Shown piece after piece: positions 46,639 to 57,614 of a stretch of DNA of 64,000 bases. A program made the position numbers and the translations under genes. A model generated the notes under the pieces. That model searched no databases, had not been told where the DNA came from, and worked only from the letters and a program-made list of their open reading frames with translations. This stretch comes from Klebsormidium nitens. Its lineage: Eukaryota; Streptophyta; Klebsormidiophyceae; Klebsormidiales; Klebsormidiaceae. Every line of letters starts with the position of its first letter. Position 1 is the first letter of the stretch. Location of the stretch: NCBI GenBank assembly GCA_000708835.1, contig DF237067.1:126110-190109 (forward strand). The letters run 5' to 3'.

Positions 46639-46954
46639 TACCGTAGAGCGCCCAAAACCGGATCACGTACCATTAGTGGATCACCCCCGCCCTAAACTGG
46701 ACCTATCTTGATCCAGTCTCGTATTTCCAACTGTCCAAAACTGGATCAGCGCTTTTGTGCGGAAAATCGAGGTTTTTGACTCCAGAGTATGACCTAGAGT
46801 TGGTCAAATCTGGATCCAAGTGCATCGGCAGATAGCCCTTGAAAAACCTGGATATGTGGAGAAAACCGCACTTTAAATTTGTAAATGCGTTAAGAAATAC
46901 TGCAAATAAGCGGTGCGAAAAATAAGGTGATCCAGTAATGGGCGCTCTACGGTA
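46639..46954. mobile_element. MITE-like element with TA-flanked inverted repeats upstream of CHLH
   Basis: The ends are inverted copies: TACCGTAGAGCGCCC at 46639-46653 and GGGCGCTCTACGGTA at 46940-46954. Similarity extends to about 28 bp (three mismatches, through GGATCAC). Each end is bordered by TA, fitting the TA duplication of Tc1/mariner-type elements with repeats starting CCGTAGAGCGCCC. The 316-bp interior is non-coding and repeats CTGGATC-type words. The element ends lie about 96 bp and 410 bp upstream of the CHLH start codon, so it is in the promoter or 5' UTR. Class is inferred. Confidence 0.6.
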
Positions 46955-47439
46955 CTTTTGATCTATCCAACTTCAACGGCGCGCGATTGTGACCGTCTAT
47001 TCACCAACGCAAGGCCCTGCAAATGATCGTCCGGCCCGGCGGACTTTGTTTCTCTGACATCCTGTCAGAAATCCAAACGCTCTTTGGGCGCTTCGATGTT
47101 GAAATTGACAACAATTGACGGTCCGATTCGCTTCTTAGCCGATAAAACCGCGATCCGGAGATTCTAATTCCGTGCTCGGTACGTCTCTGGTACGTACCAG
47201 GACTCGGAAAAGCCGCCAACTGGCATTTAAAATTTAAGGGCTTCGAAACTTCACAGTGTTCAGACTCAGTGCAGAAGTCTGAAGGACGCATGGCAATTAG
47301 GCTGAGCTGCCTGATCCAGATGTTAAAAGGGTTGATGGAGGTGCCACAGCCAAAGATGGCCGCATAGGGAGGCTTTTGTCAATGCAAGCTCAGGCCCTCA
47401 TTCGCACACCTGGAACTCACCCAGAAGGCGTTCTAGAAA

Positions 47440-48746
47440 ATGTTGCAAGTTTGTAGAACAGGTTTGTCAAGTAGATTCGGACAACTCAAGTGCAGCCCAC
47501 GTCTGCAAGCCTCAAACAATCACGCCCTGCTTCGCTCTTTCTTGTCAGGCTCCAATTGCCTTCCTTTCCCTGCTCTGGTTAGCAAAGTGCTACTTTGGGG
47601 ACCTGGGCAACATACCACTCGATCTGGTAGCGGTGCACTTTCAAAAATACACTATAATTTTTACACGTCCAGTTTCTCACAATTCAGGAGTGCTGAGCGG
47701 GCCTGCTTGATGGAAACCAACGCCAACCACTCGCATGCTCAACCAGTGCCAACACAGGAGTCAACCACCCTGGACGCTTTGGATCCAGCGGAGCTACAAT
47801 TGGTGGAAGTTGGCCTGCGAAATGCACTAGCAGCTTTGCAAACTGGCGGAACTAACGCTGCTGTCCTGTCAACTAGGATATGCCAGCAGCTCTTAGAAGG
47901 TGAGAAAGCAAAATCTGCTCATCAAGTATCAAACGCAAACTGCATACTTTCAGAAGTTGCACTTTGTTTGAGGGTGCTAGGATCCTTGTGCATCAACAAC
48001 GTGCGGCTGCTTCACCGTTCAAAATAAAATAAGCGATGCCTGTGCTTTAGATCAGACCACCGGCTGATTGGCTAGCGGTGGCCGCCCCTCCCTATTGTTT
48101 GATCCTTTTGGGTTTTCAATGCAGTCAATGCTCCTCATAATCTCGACAAACGTTGTGTCTTCTTGTTCCCCTTCAGAAGAACCAAATCAGAATGAAGCTA
48201 GCGCCGCTAATGCTACCCCCGGCCATAGCCAGTCCGGAGTCTTGTCGCGTCCGCTTGTGCGCCACGTGGCGTGGGCCCTCTTGCAGTGGCACAAGGCTGG
48301 GCGCTTCCCTGTTGAGCTGCCGCCCATTGAGGGCCTGCAGGAAGATCGTAGCTGGGAAGGGGAACTAGATGGCTGGACACGAAAGATAGAGACAGCGCTT
48401 GGGGCCCTTCTTGAGGTGAGGAACTAAAGTCCCCTTTTGCTTGCTTCCCCCAGAACAGATCAGGAGAAGTCATTCCGGGGAGGCATGTTAGAGTCAAGCT
48501 TCACCACTGTTTCTTGGACCAAACATTTTTGCCAATGGAAACGCGGCGTGCAGATGTGGTGATGCTTCCAGACGGCCAGATCGGGTGTTCTGTAAGTGCT
48601 GTTCGTGGGCAGCTTGTAATCGATGGGACAATGTTGTCTTTTTCCAGGTTCGAAAAGCCGCTCTGAGTCTCCACGTCCAAGAGCCATGGTTCTCCCACTT
48701 GAAAAGTGAGCACGTCCTAACGCCTCCTGTACCGAGCGTTGCGTAA
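47440..48746 (+). CDS. Four-exon protein of unknown function, possibly organelle-targeted
   Basis: I do not recognise the family, but the gene model is coherent. Exons 47440-47899, 48177-48415, 48454-48591 and 48648-48746 have canonical GT/AG sites and matching phases, giving 311 residues. The first 90 or so residues are rich in Ser, Arg and Leu with almost no acidic residues, like an organelle presequence; an internal ATG (METNANHSH) could be an alternative start. The rest is globular: LDPAELQLVEVGLRNALAAL, RPLVRHVAWALLQWHKAGRF, a Trp-rich acidic part (WEGELDGWTRKIETALGALL), then GRHVRVKLHHCFLDQTFL and RRADVVMLPDGQIGCS. It ends with LHVQEPWFSHLKSEHVLTPP. It is divergent from the Mg-chelatase gene with about 900 bp between start codons, including the MITE-like element. 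Confidence 0.72.
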
Positions 48747-49995
48747 GGAATTGGCAATCCATCAATCTGTTGAATGCCTTTAGCAGCCAACGTTTCAGGT
48801 CCCTAGTTTTCAGGTCTTTGCCGCCTTTTTCTTTTCAACGCAACTATATGGCCAGGTCATGGTTGCTAACAGCCGCCGAGCATGCGTCCGGTCCTTGTTC
48901 GTGTTCTTCGTAAGCGGATGATTGCCGTTCTATTTCACAGGCACGTTGTGTGGCAGGTCGCATTGCCTTCGCGACCTGCGCTAACAGATACAGGAATACG
49001 GATACGAAGAATTGTCTTCTGCATCAAAAAATTTGTGTCTGTCGATAGGTCCTCGATTTATATTTGTTTCTCAAGACCGAAGAAAGGAACCGCAAGGCGC
49101 AGCTCAGAGCGTCTGACAGATGTGTAAAGCTTTCTGCAGGCGGAGCGAAGAGCGTGGAAGGGCGGTGTGCAAAAGAAGCGTATACCAGGTGACTTAGGTT
49201 TTCATCCACTTCAAATCACACGGCGTTTGGAAGCTCGATTCTGGACTTTTGTGCTTTCCATAGCCAATGATTGGCACAATCTTCGAGGGGTGTTATGCGA
49301 AGGAGGACTCTGGGTAGAGCGCCCAGAGACCGAGTGCGTGACACTTGTCGCGTCACTTTCTGAGAGGAAGTATCTGCTGACCAACTTGACGCTCGCGTTT
49401 GGACCAAATGACCGATTCCAAAGTTTTTATGACTCCCACTGCAGGCTTGAAGTTGGAAGTATACTTTTGGTGAACGACTCCCTGCTTCTCCAAGTAAAGG
49501 TATGGCCGAGCGGCTTTGCAACCTTGCCTCTCAACGTGCGAAGCAGTACAGTCGGCAAAACGGCCGTTTGGAAGGACGAGCGTCTGTCCGTCACTCTGAA
49601 TTTCCGAAGTCGCACTTACCCGTTGCGGTTTCCAAAGCAATCTACTTGCTTGTGGGCACGCGTTTGTGGCCTTCGTGACATCGTAGACTTTCCGTTCCGT
49701 TGGAAACATCAGAGCCATCTCAGTGTCAGACTGTAAGCCTGACTGCATTTCCCGTGGTATCTGCAACAGGCCTCCGTTAACTACGACAGCTTTTCCTCCC
49801 TCCTGGCACAAGAAGGGCTCCAACGCGTTCTACCAGGCTGCGCCTCGCATGTTGATGGTGAGCCGCCACCTGTCCTCCGTCTGCACCTTGTTGTAGAAAG
49901 TATTTCCAGAGGCGACAGCGAGCTTGCGTGCCGAGCTGGGACTTCTTGCTTTGCGCCTTGCTTTGCGGTACCTAGGAGCTTCTCTCAAAGCGCAA
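48747..49995. other. Region with overlapping long ORFs on both strands, no gene assigned
   Basis: A plus-strand ORF at 49167-49736 (189 codons) overlaps a minus-strand ORF at 49353-49823 (156 codons). Neither shows a domain I know, a targeting signal or clear splice partners. They may be mutual shadows, or one may be an unassigned single-exon gene. The promoter of the gene starting at 49996 should lie at the right end. Confidence 0.3.
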
Positions 49996-52321
49996 TCATG
50001 GACAGCGCCAAAGTAGTCCAGTACGTCGAACAGGTAAACACCTCAGGACCGCATTACAGGGCGACCTGCTCGAGAGTTTGGTACTTGAACCTCATGTCGA
50101 AGTAGCTTTGAGCAGACTCTTATCTCGCCCTGAAAGTTGCTACACTCCACGATAAGCTGAGTCATCCGAGGACTGCACCAATGATCCTCGGCCATCGATC
50201 GCCAGTTGAGCTGCCCTGCATAAACGATTTCGTGAAAGTGTTTCCCCTACAGGCCTTGCATTTCCAGACTACTCAATGCCAAAACAAGAAAGCAACGGGA
50301 CCACACAAAGAGAGACACCCCAAGTTTCCCATTCCATACAAGCTCCCCTCTGCCCTGGACCGGCAAAGTGCTTCGAATCCGTCCTCGGCGCATTCCCAGT
50401 CGTCACGCGTTTCAAACTTTCTTTCCAGGCTGCACGGTGTATCGAGCTTTCTACACGGAAGAGCAAGAGAGGGCGGCCGGCGTTGTGGCAATCCACGTGG
50501 AGCCTTGCCCAGAGGACACGCAACCCGTGCATCGTATCATGACTCTTCTGCAAGTAAGATCGCATCAAAAGGGCGCGTGTTTCACGGAAAAGAACGGTCG
50601 TTGCAGGCTTTTGTGACATGAGAAAGCAGCAAACGGGGCTCTCAAAAGACAATTGGTCCGTCCAACGATTACGAAGGAAAAGCTTCTGGGTGGCCGGTAG
50701 TATTTTGCAGACGGTTCCGGCATGCCACTGATGTCGTTTGACTGCTCTGCTCCGTGCGTCCATGTACCCAAGATGTCGTTTAACCTGTCTTTTGAATCGA
50801 CGTCAAGTCTGCTTTTGTCGCTATCCCTCTTCAAGAGTTGTTGGTCCCTGATTGCAGGAGCTAGGACCGCGCCCCCTCTTTTTGCTGCTGCGAATGCGGA
50901 GGACCGCGGGCTCCATCGACGATCTGCTGGCCCCCTCTCGGGCCACCATGCTGGCGGCCTTCGACGCACTGAACGACCCCAAAAAGTAGGCCCATCGTCG
51001 CAGGTTATTTCGAAGTCGTGGGCAGAAGAATTTTCAACGATGCCTCGTCCAGCCTGCGTATTGCTGCCCAACTCGGTCAGGCAGACAGCCTTCGAAAAGG
51101 CAATAAGCCTTTTCGCACGTATGCCTTTTCATTTTCAGAGATGGTCAACAGAAGCCAATGAACGTTGTCTTCGTCATTAAACGGAAGCTTTAAGCCGTAC
51201 TGCTCGCGAACCTCCGCCGGCGTCGCAAAGTCCGCCACGTGGCCTCGTCCTACTTGTCCTGCTGCAGCCGGCTCACCGTCGGCGCCCGCGCCTTGACGAA
51301 GCACGCCCACCGGTGCAGCCACAACTGGTGGGGCGTGCCCACCGGCTCAGGTCAGCTACCTTTACTTTTCTCAGAGTCTGATCGTCGATAACTAAAAACG
51401 CAGTTTTGAAAAAGGCAGAGTGGATTGTGTGTGTCAGCCGAAATGATGCAGGCGGGTGCTTCGAAAAACCGTGTTCTTTTCAACAGGGTGTGCCACACAA
51501 GTTGTAGTTGGTGAGCCCTACTGATCATTCGATTGCACCATTCGGATATTGCTGATTCGAAACCAAACCCCTTTGAAAACAGCGGCTCATCATGCGGACG
51601 GTTTGCTTGGTCAACAGTCCTGACTTTGGAGGAGCAAGCAACTTCAAATCTGCCAGCATTACCTTTTAGCCCATGATGACTCGACGACCAACCTGACGTT
51701 CCCTTCGTCTGCGCTGCAGAGCAAGCCAAAAACGAGCACGCGCGAGCAGTCGTTCTGCGGATCCTGGACGGCGCGGTGTGGCAGAACGCGCACCTTTTAC
51801 CGCACGACGTGGCCGTCTTCGAAGCCCGCGTGGCAGAGGGGTACGGCGCGCGCTGGTCGGCCGACGGAACACAGGCACGTGCCGCGCAAACCTCTCAATG
51901 CTAGCTCTGCACTTTTCGACACAGCCGGCCGCTCCATGGCATTTCCTCTTCCTCGTATGTTGTCCTCTTATAGTGGCTGGCCAGTAGCCTTCCTTTTAGA
52001 GGTGCTTCGAGCGGGAAGCGATTCTGAGACGACTAGAAATGTGAACTTGTGAAGTGAGTCAAATTTCGCCTGCTTCTAGCGTAGGCAGTTCTTATGTAGC
52101 TGACGAACTGCTCTTACAACGGTGCAGACTACCAGGACCTTTGATTTAAGCGGCGCAGAAAATGGAAGGTCGGAAGCCCTCTTAACCCTGTCTATCGTTT
52201 GTGGCTCATCGGCGAGCAAACGAAGAGATGAAGCGAAGTTCGAATGTTTCTCTTCCCCCAGTTCCGAGGCTTTCTGGAGCCGCAGATGGAAGGCGGCCAC
52301 CAGCGAGGATGGCGGCACTAA
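49996..52321 (+). CDS. Conserved plant-type protein of unknown function (about 233 residues)
   Basis: Seven exons, all phase-consistent: 49996-50031, 50253-50367, 50429-50553, 50858-50985, 51268-51350, 51720-51874 and 52262-52321. The protein begins MDSAKVVQYVEQ and has KFPIPYKLPSALDRQ. It continues with IHVEPCPEDTQPVHRI, PLFLLLRMRRTAGSIDDLLAPS, LTVGARALTKHAHRC, HNWWGVPTGSEQAKNEHA, VAEGYGARWSADGTQ and a C-terminal FRGFLEPQMEGGHQRGWRH. The last three blocks resemble, from memory, an uncharacterised family found across land plants, whose members end in GFLEPYMEDGHSKGWKH-like sequence; no biochemical role is known to me. No signal or membrane segment is visible. Intron 6 appears to use a GC donor (CAG|GCACGT at 51875) rather than GT, the only way I found to keep the frame into the final exon. 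Confidence 0.78.
51875..52261 (+). other. Probable GC-AG intron
   Basis: The exon ends GGAACACAG at 51874 and the next bases are GCACGT; the acceptor CCCCCAG ends at 52261. Joining there reads DGTQ-FRGFLEP in frame. The nearest GT (51879) would shift the frame. GC-AG is a known minor class of U2 introns. Confidence 0.6.
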
Positions 52322-53470
52322 AGAAGCTTCCCTGGTCGCAGCCGGGGTCGAGCACTTTGACTGGCCAACGTTTGAAGACTCTCGGAGTCAGACTCAGTGC
52401 ATCGTTAGCAGTTCACATTCAAGGCACGCTTCTGAAAATTCAAGAGATCATCGATCTGGCAGCGTAGCAGTGCCCCTCGATCCGAGGAATTCATCACAGA
52501 ATTGTTGTGACACGGAACAGTCTTGTTCCTCGGTGTAGATTATACAGACGCTGAAGAAACAGGAAACGAATTGAACACCAGACTCATTGACAAGATGAGA
52601 GCTTAGCGAAACTTAGTCTCAGGTCTACGTAGCCGCAGAATCTTGCTCCTTGAAAGAGTGATGTCAAAGCTAGCTTGGGTCACAGTGTAGGGCGCGGCTT
52701 TGCTGACAACGTGCATTAGTTTCAGGCACGCAGTGGAGACGGCGCACACTGTGTCGCCGAGGACCAAGACTGGAGTGTCATCTGACACACTGTGTCAGAA
52801 AGGCGCAGTCCGGCAGCATTACACGGAGATAGCGTGCATGCGAAATAGTTGCCTAACTGCTCGAGAAGTCGCCTATCAGCCCTTTGCAGCATGCGGGCAT
52901 ATGAATCAGAAGGTATCGCCAGGCATGGTTTTCGAGTCTCCGTACTTGGGCTTATATAACCGATTGGATTCGCAGTGATGTGCCCGCACCATTGTAACTG
53001 CACATGTGCTACGTGTTGTACGTTTGAACAGACGGTGACCATTTTGAGAATTTGCACAATCCTAATCAAGCATGACTGACGGTACGTGCAGCCAGGCAAC
53101 CAGTCTTTCGGATTGGATGTCGCCAATTGCTATAGATACGACGTACACGGCCTCCTTATATACCGGCCGGCCCACGTGTCCCGGTTTATATGTTCGATGT
53201 TATATATGCAGGCGCCTCGATTGATGAAGATTCTTGTCGGTCAATGGCATACCGAGGAAATACCTAATACGACTGGTCTGGCGGATGTACATCATTAACC
53301 CCTCAAGGTTCCGCTCGCTTTTGCAGATTCGAATAGTAGCTCGACACAGTGCATTCAGCCGCCCACTGAACGTTGCGCAGTGCTAGTGAGCAGATCTAGC
53401 AGTCTCGAGGGGCCCTGTCCCCAGGCGACTTGTAGACAGTGCTCGGCATGTGACGCTTTGCAAGCCGAAG
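52322..53470. other. Convergent intergenic region, no gene seen
   Basis: About 1.15 kb between convergent stop codons. ORFs here are under 140 codons, in conflicting frames, and show no family features. Confidence 0.4.
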
Positions 53471-55434
53471 CTACTCTAGGCCGCGGTTGGCGAAGGGCAA
53501 CGGGATGGCCTCAGCTTCTTTGTAGTAGTCGTCGAGCGCGTAATACTCCCGCTCCTTGGGCAGGAAAACGTGGATCACAACATCCCCTGCAATAAGTCAA
53601 GAATCTTTTTGAAGTTGCTGTTGGCCAAAGTACAGAGCTCCCTATTGTAAGAAACGGCCGCCTGCTCAAGCAAGCAACTGTGAACCAGAAAAGCAGGCGC
53701 GCCAGGCAGTGCTTATAGATTGCTGATGACGAACCGGACCACTTAACTGCACACGCTCCAGGACGAGGGTGAAGGGGCAACTCACCAAAGTCTACAACCG
53801 TCCAACTCTTGGGAGTGCCGTCGTCAACGTCATTCTCCGGCGTCCGCTGGAACTTTTCAAGAGCTGCCTCTCTGATTCGGCTCCTGCATACAGCATTTCA
53901 GATGTCAGGAGAAAACGCATGGTGTGAAGGGCACGGAGGCTCTCACGTCACATACCGGCCGTCATCGTTTTGAGGTCGATGGGGGCTGCTTTAGCCAAAG
54001 CCAGAGAACAGAAGGTCTGCTTTAAAACGGCGGGCAAGTCTGAAAGGACTGAAACCGGCGGAGAATCGTTTCAGACACTTTGATTGGCAGTCCAAAAAAG
54101 TGGATAAGATTGAACCAAAGATACGCCAAAACTTCGCCAGAACCCCCAAAGTATTGGTGGTTTACTGTCCAAAGATTGTTAAGGGACACTCAACAAAGAA
54201 AGTGGTAGCCCACAAAGTACTTCAAGTATGCCTGGTGACTACGTGACGAGGTCAATGCTTACGACTAACATACTTTTACATCGACTTGACATCGGAAAAG
54301 TCAATGAACTCTCCTTCAAATTACAATGAATCGACTCACATGATAAGAGACAGTGCCCGCGACCAAGATCGCCCATGACAAAGAAAGCTGCGCACTGAAG
54401 CCTTACCCAATTGCGTTCACTTGCGGCCTGGAAAACGCAGTCACAAGAACCATGACTCGGGTCCAGTAGACAAAGGGCGCAACATGAAGAACTTGGACGT
54501 CCGCTGCCTTTGTCAGGTCCGCAATTTCAGCCATAGCTACTGCGACTGCGGGAGTGGAATAAGACAACTCATTGAGAACGGCCTGCTCGCTGATATTTTC
54601 GAACTGCATCCAATGGCCTCAGAATAGAGGGGGCAACCTGTGCTTTCAATCATGAGTGAATGAGTAACAGTTGCCGGTGCTGGCAAGGATATGTCGTCAC
54701 AGAAACGTCCTTCCTGAAACCCAGCAGATCCAAAACGAACGTTCGCAGCAGTCGTAGCAGTCGTGGCTTGAGCGATTCTTTGAAGTGCTGGAATGGTAGG
54801 ACAGGTGACCCTTTCGGCCCAGAGTGTGGGCGCGTAGAATGCGGTTGGGAAAGCATTTTGCACACCTTCCTAATTATCGCACATGGTGGCGCTTCAACAG
54901 GGTCCCTGTGCGCTTAAGATACCATGTGCCAAAAGGCTCTGTGAAGGTGGCAACAACCAAATTTGAAAACAACTGATTGCAGAAAGAACCACAAGACATG
55001 TCCTGACCAGACTCACACTGTTTGCTGTCAGTATCGTCCAAGTCCTCAAGCGCCATCACGTCAGGGTTGCTAACGACCATCTCCCCAAACTTGTCCCACA
55101 AACCCTGCAACTCTGATTCTTCCATATGGTCCCACTCAACGGTACTGTCTTGTTCCACTGCATCTTTCCTCGTTCCCCTGAGGGCACGACAGCAAACGGA
55201 CCCTCGGAGAGTGGTAAAAGGTTGCGGTCGTGCCTGCAAGTCGTTCAAGTCATTTCCGCTAGCTACTCTATTTCTATGTAGTGATGGTTCGCTACTCTGT
55301 GGAGGCAATGTGGCTGATGTGAAGGGCCCTGAGACGGGCCAATTCGACGGCCCCGCTTGAGGTTGATGATGAGAAGATGCTAGACAGCAGGATGGGCTGG
55401 TGGAGCAAACGCGTAAAGCAGCAGCAGAAGCCAT
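53471..55434 (-). CDS. IOJAP: Ribosome silencing factor RsfS / Iojap, chloroplastic
   Basis: Binds the large ribosomal subunit (uL14) and blocks subunit joining; the maize Iojap protein is needed for plastid ribosomes. Four exons join in frame: 55434-55014, about 54562-54413, about 53882-53784 and a last one ending at the stop at 53471. The first exon encodes a Ser/Pro-rich transit peptide and an acidic linker (MALEDLDDTDSKQ). The domain then reads AEIADLTKAADVQVLHV, the signature WTRVMVLVTAFSRPQVNAIGS, SWTVVDFGDVVIHVFLP and REYYALDDYYKEAEAIPL, in the order of DUF143/Oligomerisation family members. The C-terminus is short, as usual. It is divergent from the LEA-like gene. Confidence 0.93.
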
Positions 55435-56115
55435 GGCGACAGACTTGGTTTCGAATTGCCCACCTGCTATTCCTGAATGGCCAAAGCCCTTCCCTACGCC
55501 ACTTCCATATCAGTATTAATGCCGTGACGGCGTCAGTGATCCTGTGAACAGAGAAGCTTGCTCAGACGCGTCACAGACTCTCGCAATGTTGCTCAAGCTA
55601 GAGTAGGTAGATCACCTCGGGAATGGTGAAGAAAGTGTTAACGCCGATAACGGGGTGCGGTGAAATCGAAGAAGCAATTGTTCCGATCTCGTTGCGCGGC
55701 CGCCGTCAACGGCAGGCGGCCGCGGACTCTCAGGGGGAGTGCTTAAATATCAACGGTTGGTACCGGGCGTGCCGCTGCTGCCAATTGTTGGATGGCGCGT
55801 GCGACATCTGGCAGAATGGTTGCCAACTGGCAGCTCACGCCTGTGAAAGACTGACACGCAATCACGGCAGGTTCAGTTGGAAACTAGGTACGAACTGGAC
55901 TCACTCAGCCATGTTTCTCGCTTGGAGCTTGGGGACCGTTGTTCGATGTTGCCGCTAGCTCCGCCCCAATGCCAGAACAAAAGCTTCTTCCTCCCATTCA
56001 TTGCCCATTCATTCCGACAGCTTTGCAAGCATAATCTCTACGCACTATCCTTCCATTGCACCTCCTTCAACACTCTGATTTTACCTTCTGCAAAGCAATC
56101 CAAAAATCTTCCAAC
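55435..56115. promoter_or_regulatory. Divergent promoter region, Iojap / LEA-like gene
   Basis: The 681 bp between two divergent start codons must serve both genes. It contains a GC palindrome at 55696-55723 with GCGGCCGCC and GGCGGCCGC arms, hence two GCGGCCGC octamers. I looked for ACGTG (ABRE-type) cores, expected for stress genes, and saw none that is convincing. A 111-codon plus-strand ORF at 55623-55958 looks spurious. Confidence 0.35.
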
Positions 56116-57614
56116 ATGACGCTTGGTCACCACAACACGAACCCCATGGCCAGCACTGGTCTGATGGGTCACGGCCACCACACCACAGGGACAGGACTGA
56201 CTGGCACGGGCACAGGCGTAACTGGACACCATCATCACGGAACTGGGGCCCTGGGAACGGGCACTACAGGGACGGCGGGAGTCGCTGCCACTGATTCAGG
56301 AGCACACGCCTCGGTGAGTTGTCCGAGGTTAATTGCAGCCCTTTGCTGAGATTGAGGGGGTGAGCTTCGGAAAAAGGACAGAAGTTGGACTGCATTTGGT
56401 AGAATTGGTGAGCAGCTTTAAGATCTCATCAATCAGGCTTGGGGGGGAAGTTCTAGGTAGGTTCATTGTAGAAGTCGCACAGAATCAAAGAGTACTTGGG
56501 GGGAAGCCTAGGTAGGGTTCAATTAGAAGTCACACAAGTTAACCAATCGCCATTGTTCACAACACTGAATTGCCATTGAGGTGTCCTTTCATTTCGTCTT
56601 TCTGTCCTCAAGCGACGATGTTTGCCTGCTTCATTTCAATCTTGGGGCATTGCTGGAACATCAGCAATGCCGGATCAACTTGTACACTATTCGAAGTCAG
56701 AACCATTTTACCCCCCCTAGTCTTTGTTCATGCCGTCTTTGAAAGCTCAAATGCATGCACTTTTTTGGTAAAATCACAATGGGGTAGCTTTCATCTTATA
56801 GATGCCTTTGGACCTACTCTCAGGAAACTCTGTCAACATACACACGGCACTGGACAAACTTCATCTGCAATCCCCTCACTTTTTCTTTCTAATATTTAGG
56901 CTGGTGCGAGCAACATGAAAGCCACTTTCAAGGAGAAGGTGGCCCATGTTAAGGCCGATGTTGTGGAGGCAGGCCAGAAGCTGACTCATCCCACCAACCC
57001 CGCATACAAGATGGCAGCCACTCAGGAGGTGAGTACTGCGTGATTTCCTGCCTTGCTTAACTAATGTTTGGAGGAGGCTTGGCTTTGCACAGACTCGAAT
57101 TATGCAGTGACCACGGCTGTCTTCTCTACTTAGCGAAAACTACTTCATCCGACTTATCAGAACAATGTTCCACAGAAGGCATCAAGTCATTTTTGTAATC
57201 CAATGTCACTGAATGATAGTTGTACTTCGAATTGAAAAAAGTTGTAAATCAAGCATGACAACTGTAGTGTGGATTCCTCACAATCTTCCAAACTCAACTT
57301 ACTCTTCTTTCACCTCACGATCTTGATGCCCCACTCCTTACCATAAAGATGCAATAAGTTTTATCTCGAAAATGGTGTTTGAACAGATTTCGTTCAGATA
57401 AACAAACGCTCAAGGTTGGAAGCTGACTACTTCTAATTTCTTGCAGTCTGAAACCAAGAAGGCAGCAGCTACTGAGAGGAAGTTCCAAGAGCAAGCCCTG
57501 GCTGGTGCCAATGAGCACGGAAAGATGGCAAATGCTCGTCAGGGAGTGGCAAATGCTATGCACGGACACATGGGACACACGCACAACACGACATACAACA
57601 CGAACACATACTAA
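56116..57614 (+). CDS. Small LEA-like (LEA_1/group 4-like) protein with Gly/Thr/His-rich N-terminus
   Basis: Three exons, 56116-56313, 56900-57028 and 57447-57614, are all in phase 0 and give 164 residues. Exon 1 encodes low-complexity sequence built from Gly, Thr and His (TGTGLTGTGTGVTGHHHHG). Exons 2 and 3 encode a highly hydrophilic, lysine- and alanine-rich helix-prone part (KATFKEKVAHVKADVVEAGQ, KKAAATERKFQEQALAGANE), then a His/Asn/Thr tail (HGHMGHTHNTTYNTNTY). The composition, lack of hydrophobic core and KEK/AAATER pattern resemble LEA_1 proteins that protect cells during drying, but the match is weak and from memory. His-rich ends could bind metals. Codon use is less GC-biased than in neighbouring genes. 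Confidence 0.7.
56438..56538. repeat. Imperfect 56-bp tandem duplication in LEA-like intron 1
   Basis: A block starting CTTGGGGGGGAAGTTCTAGG at 56438 recurs at 56494 as CTTGGGGGGAAGCCTAGG. Both continue into a GTTCA-AGAAGTC-CACA pattern. It lies inside intron 1 and has no coding role. Confidence 0.5.
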
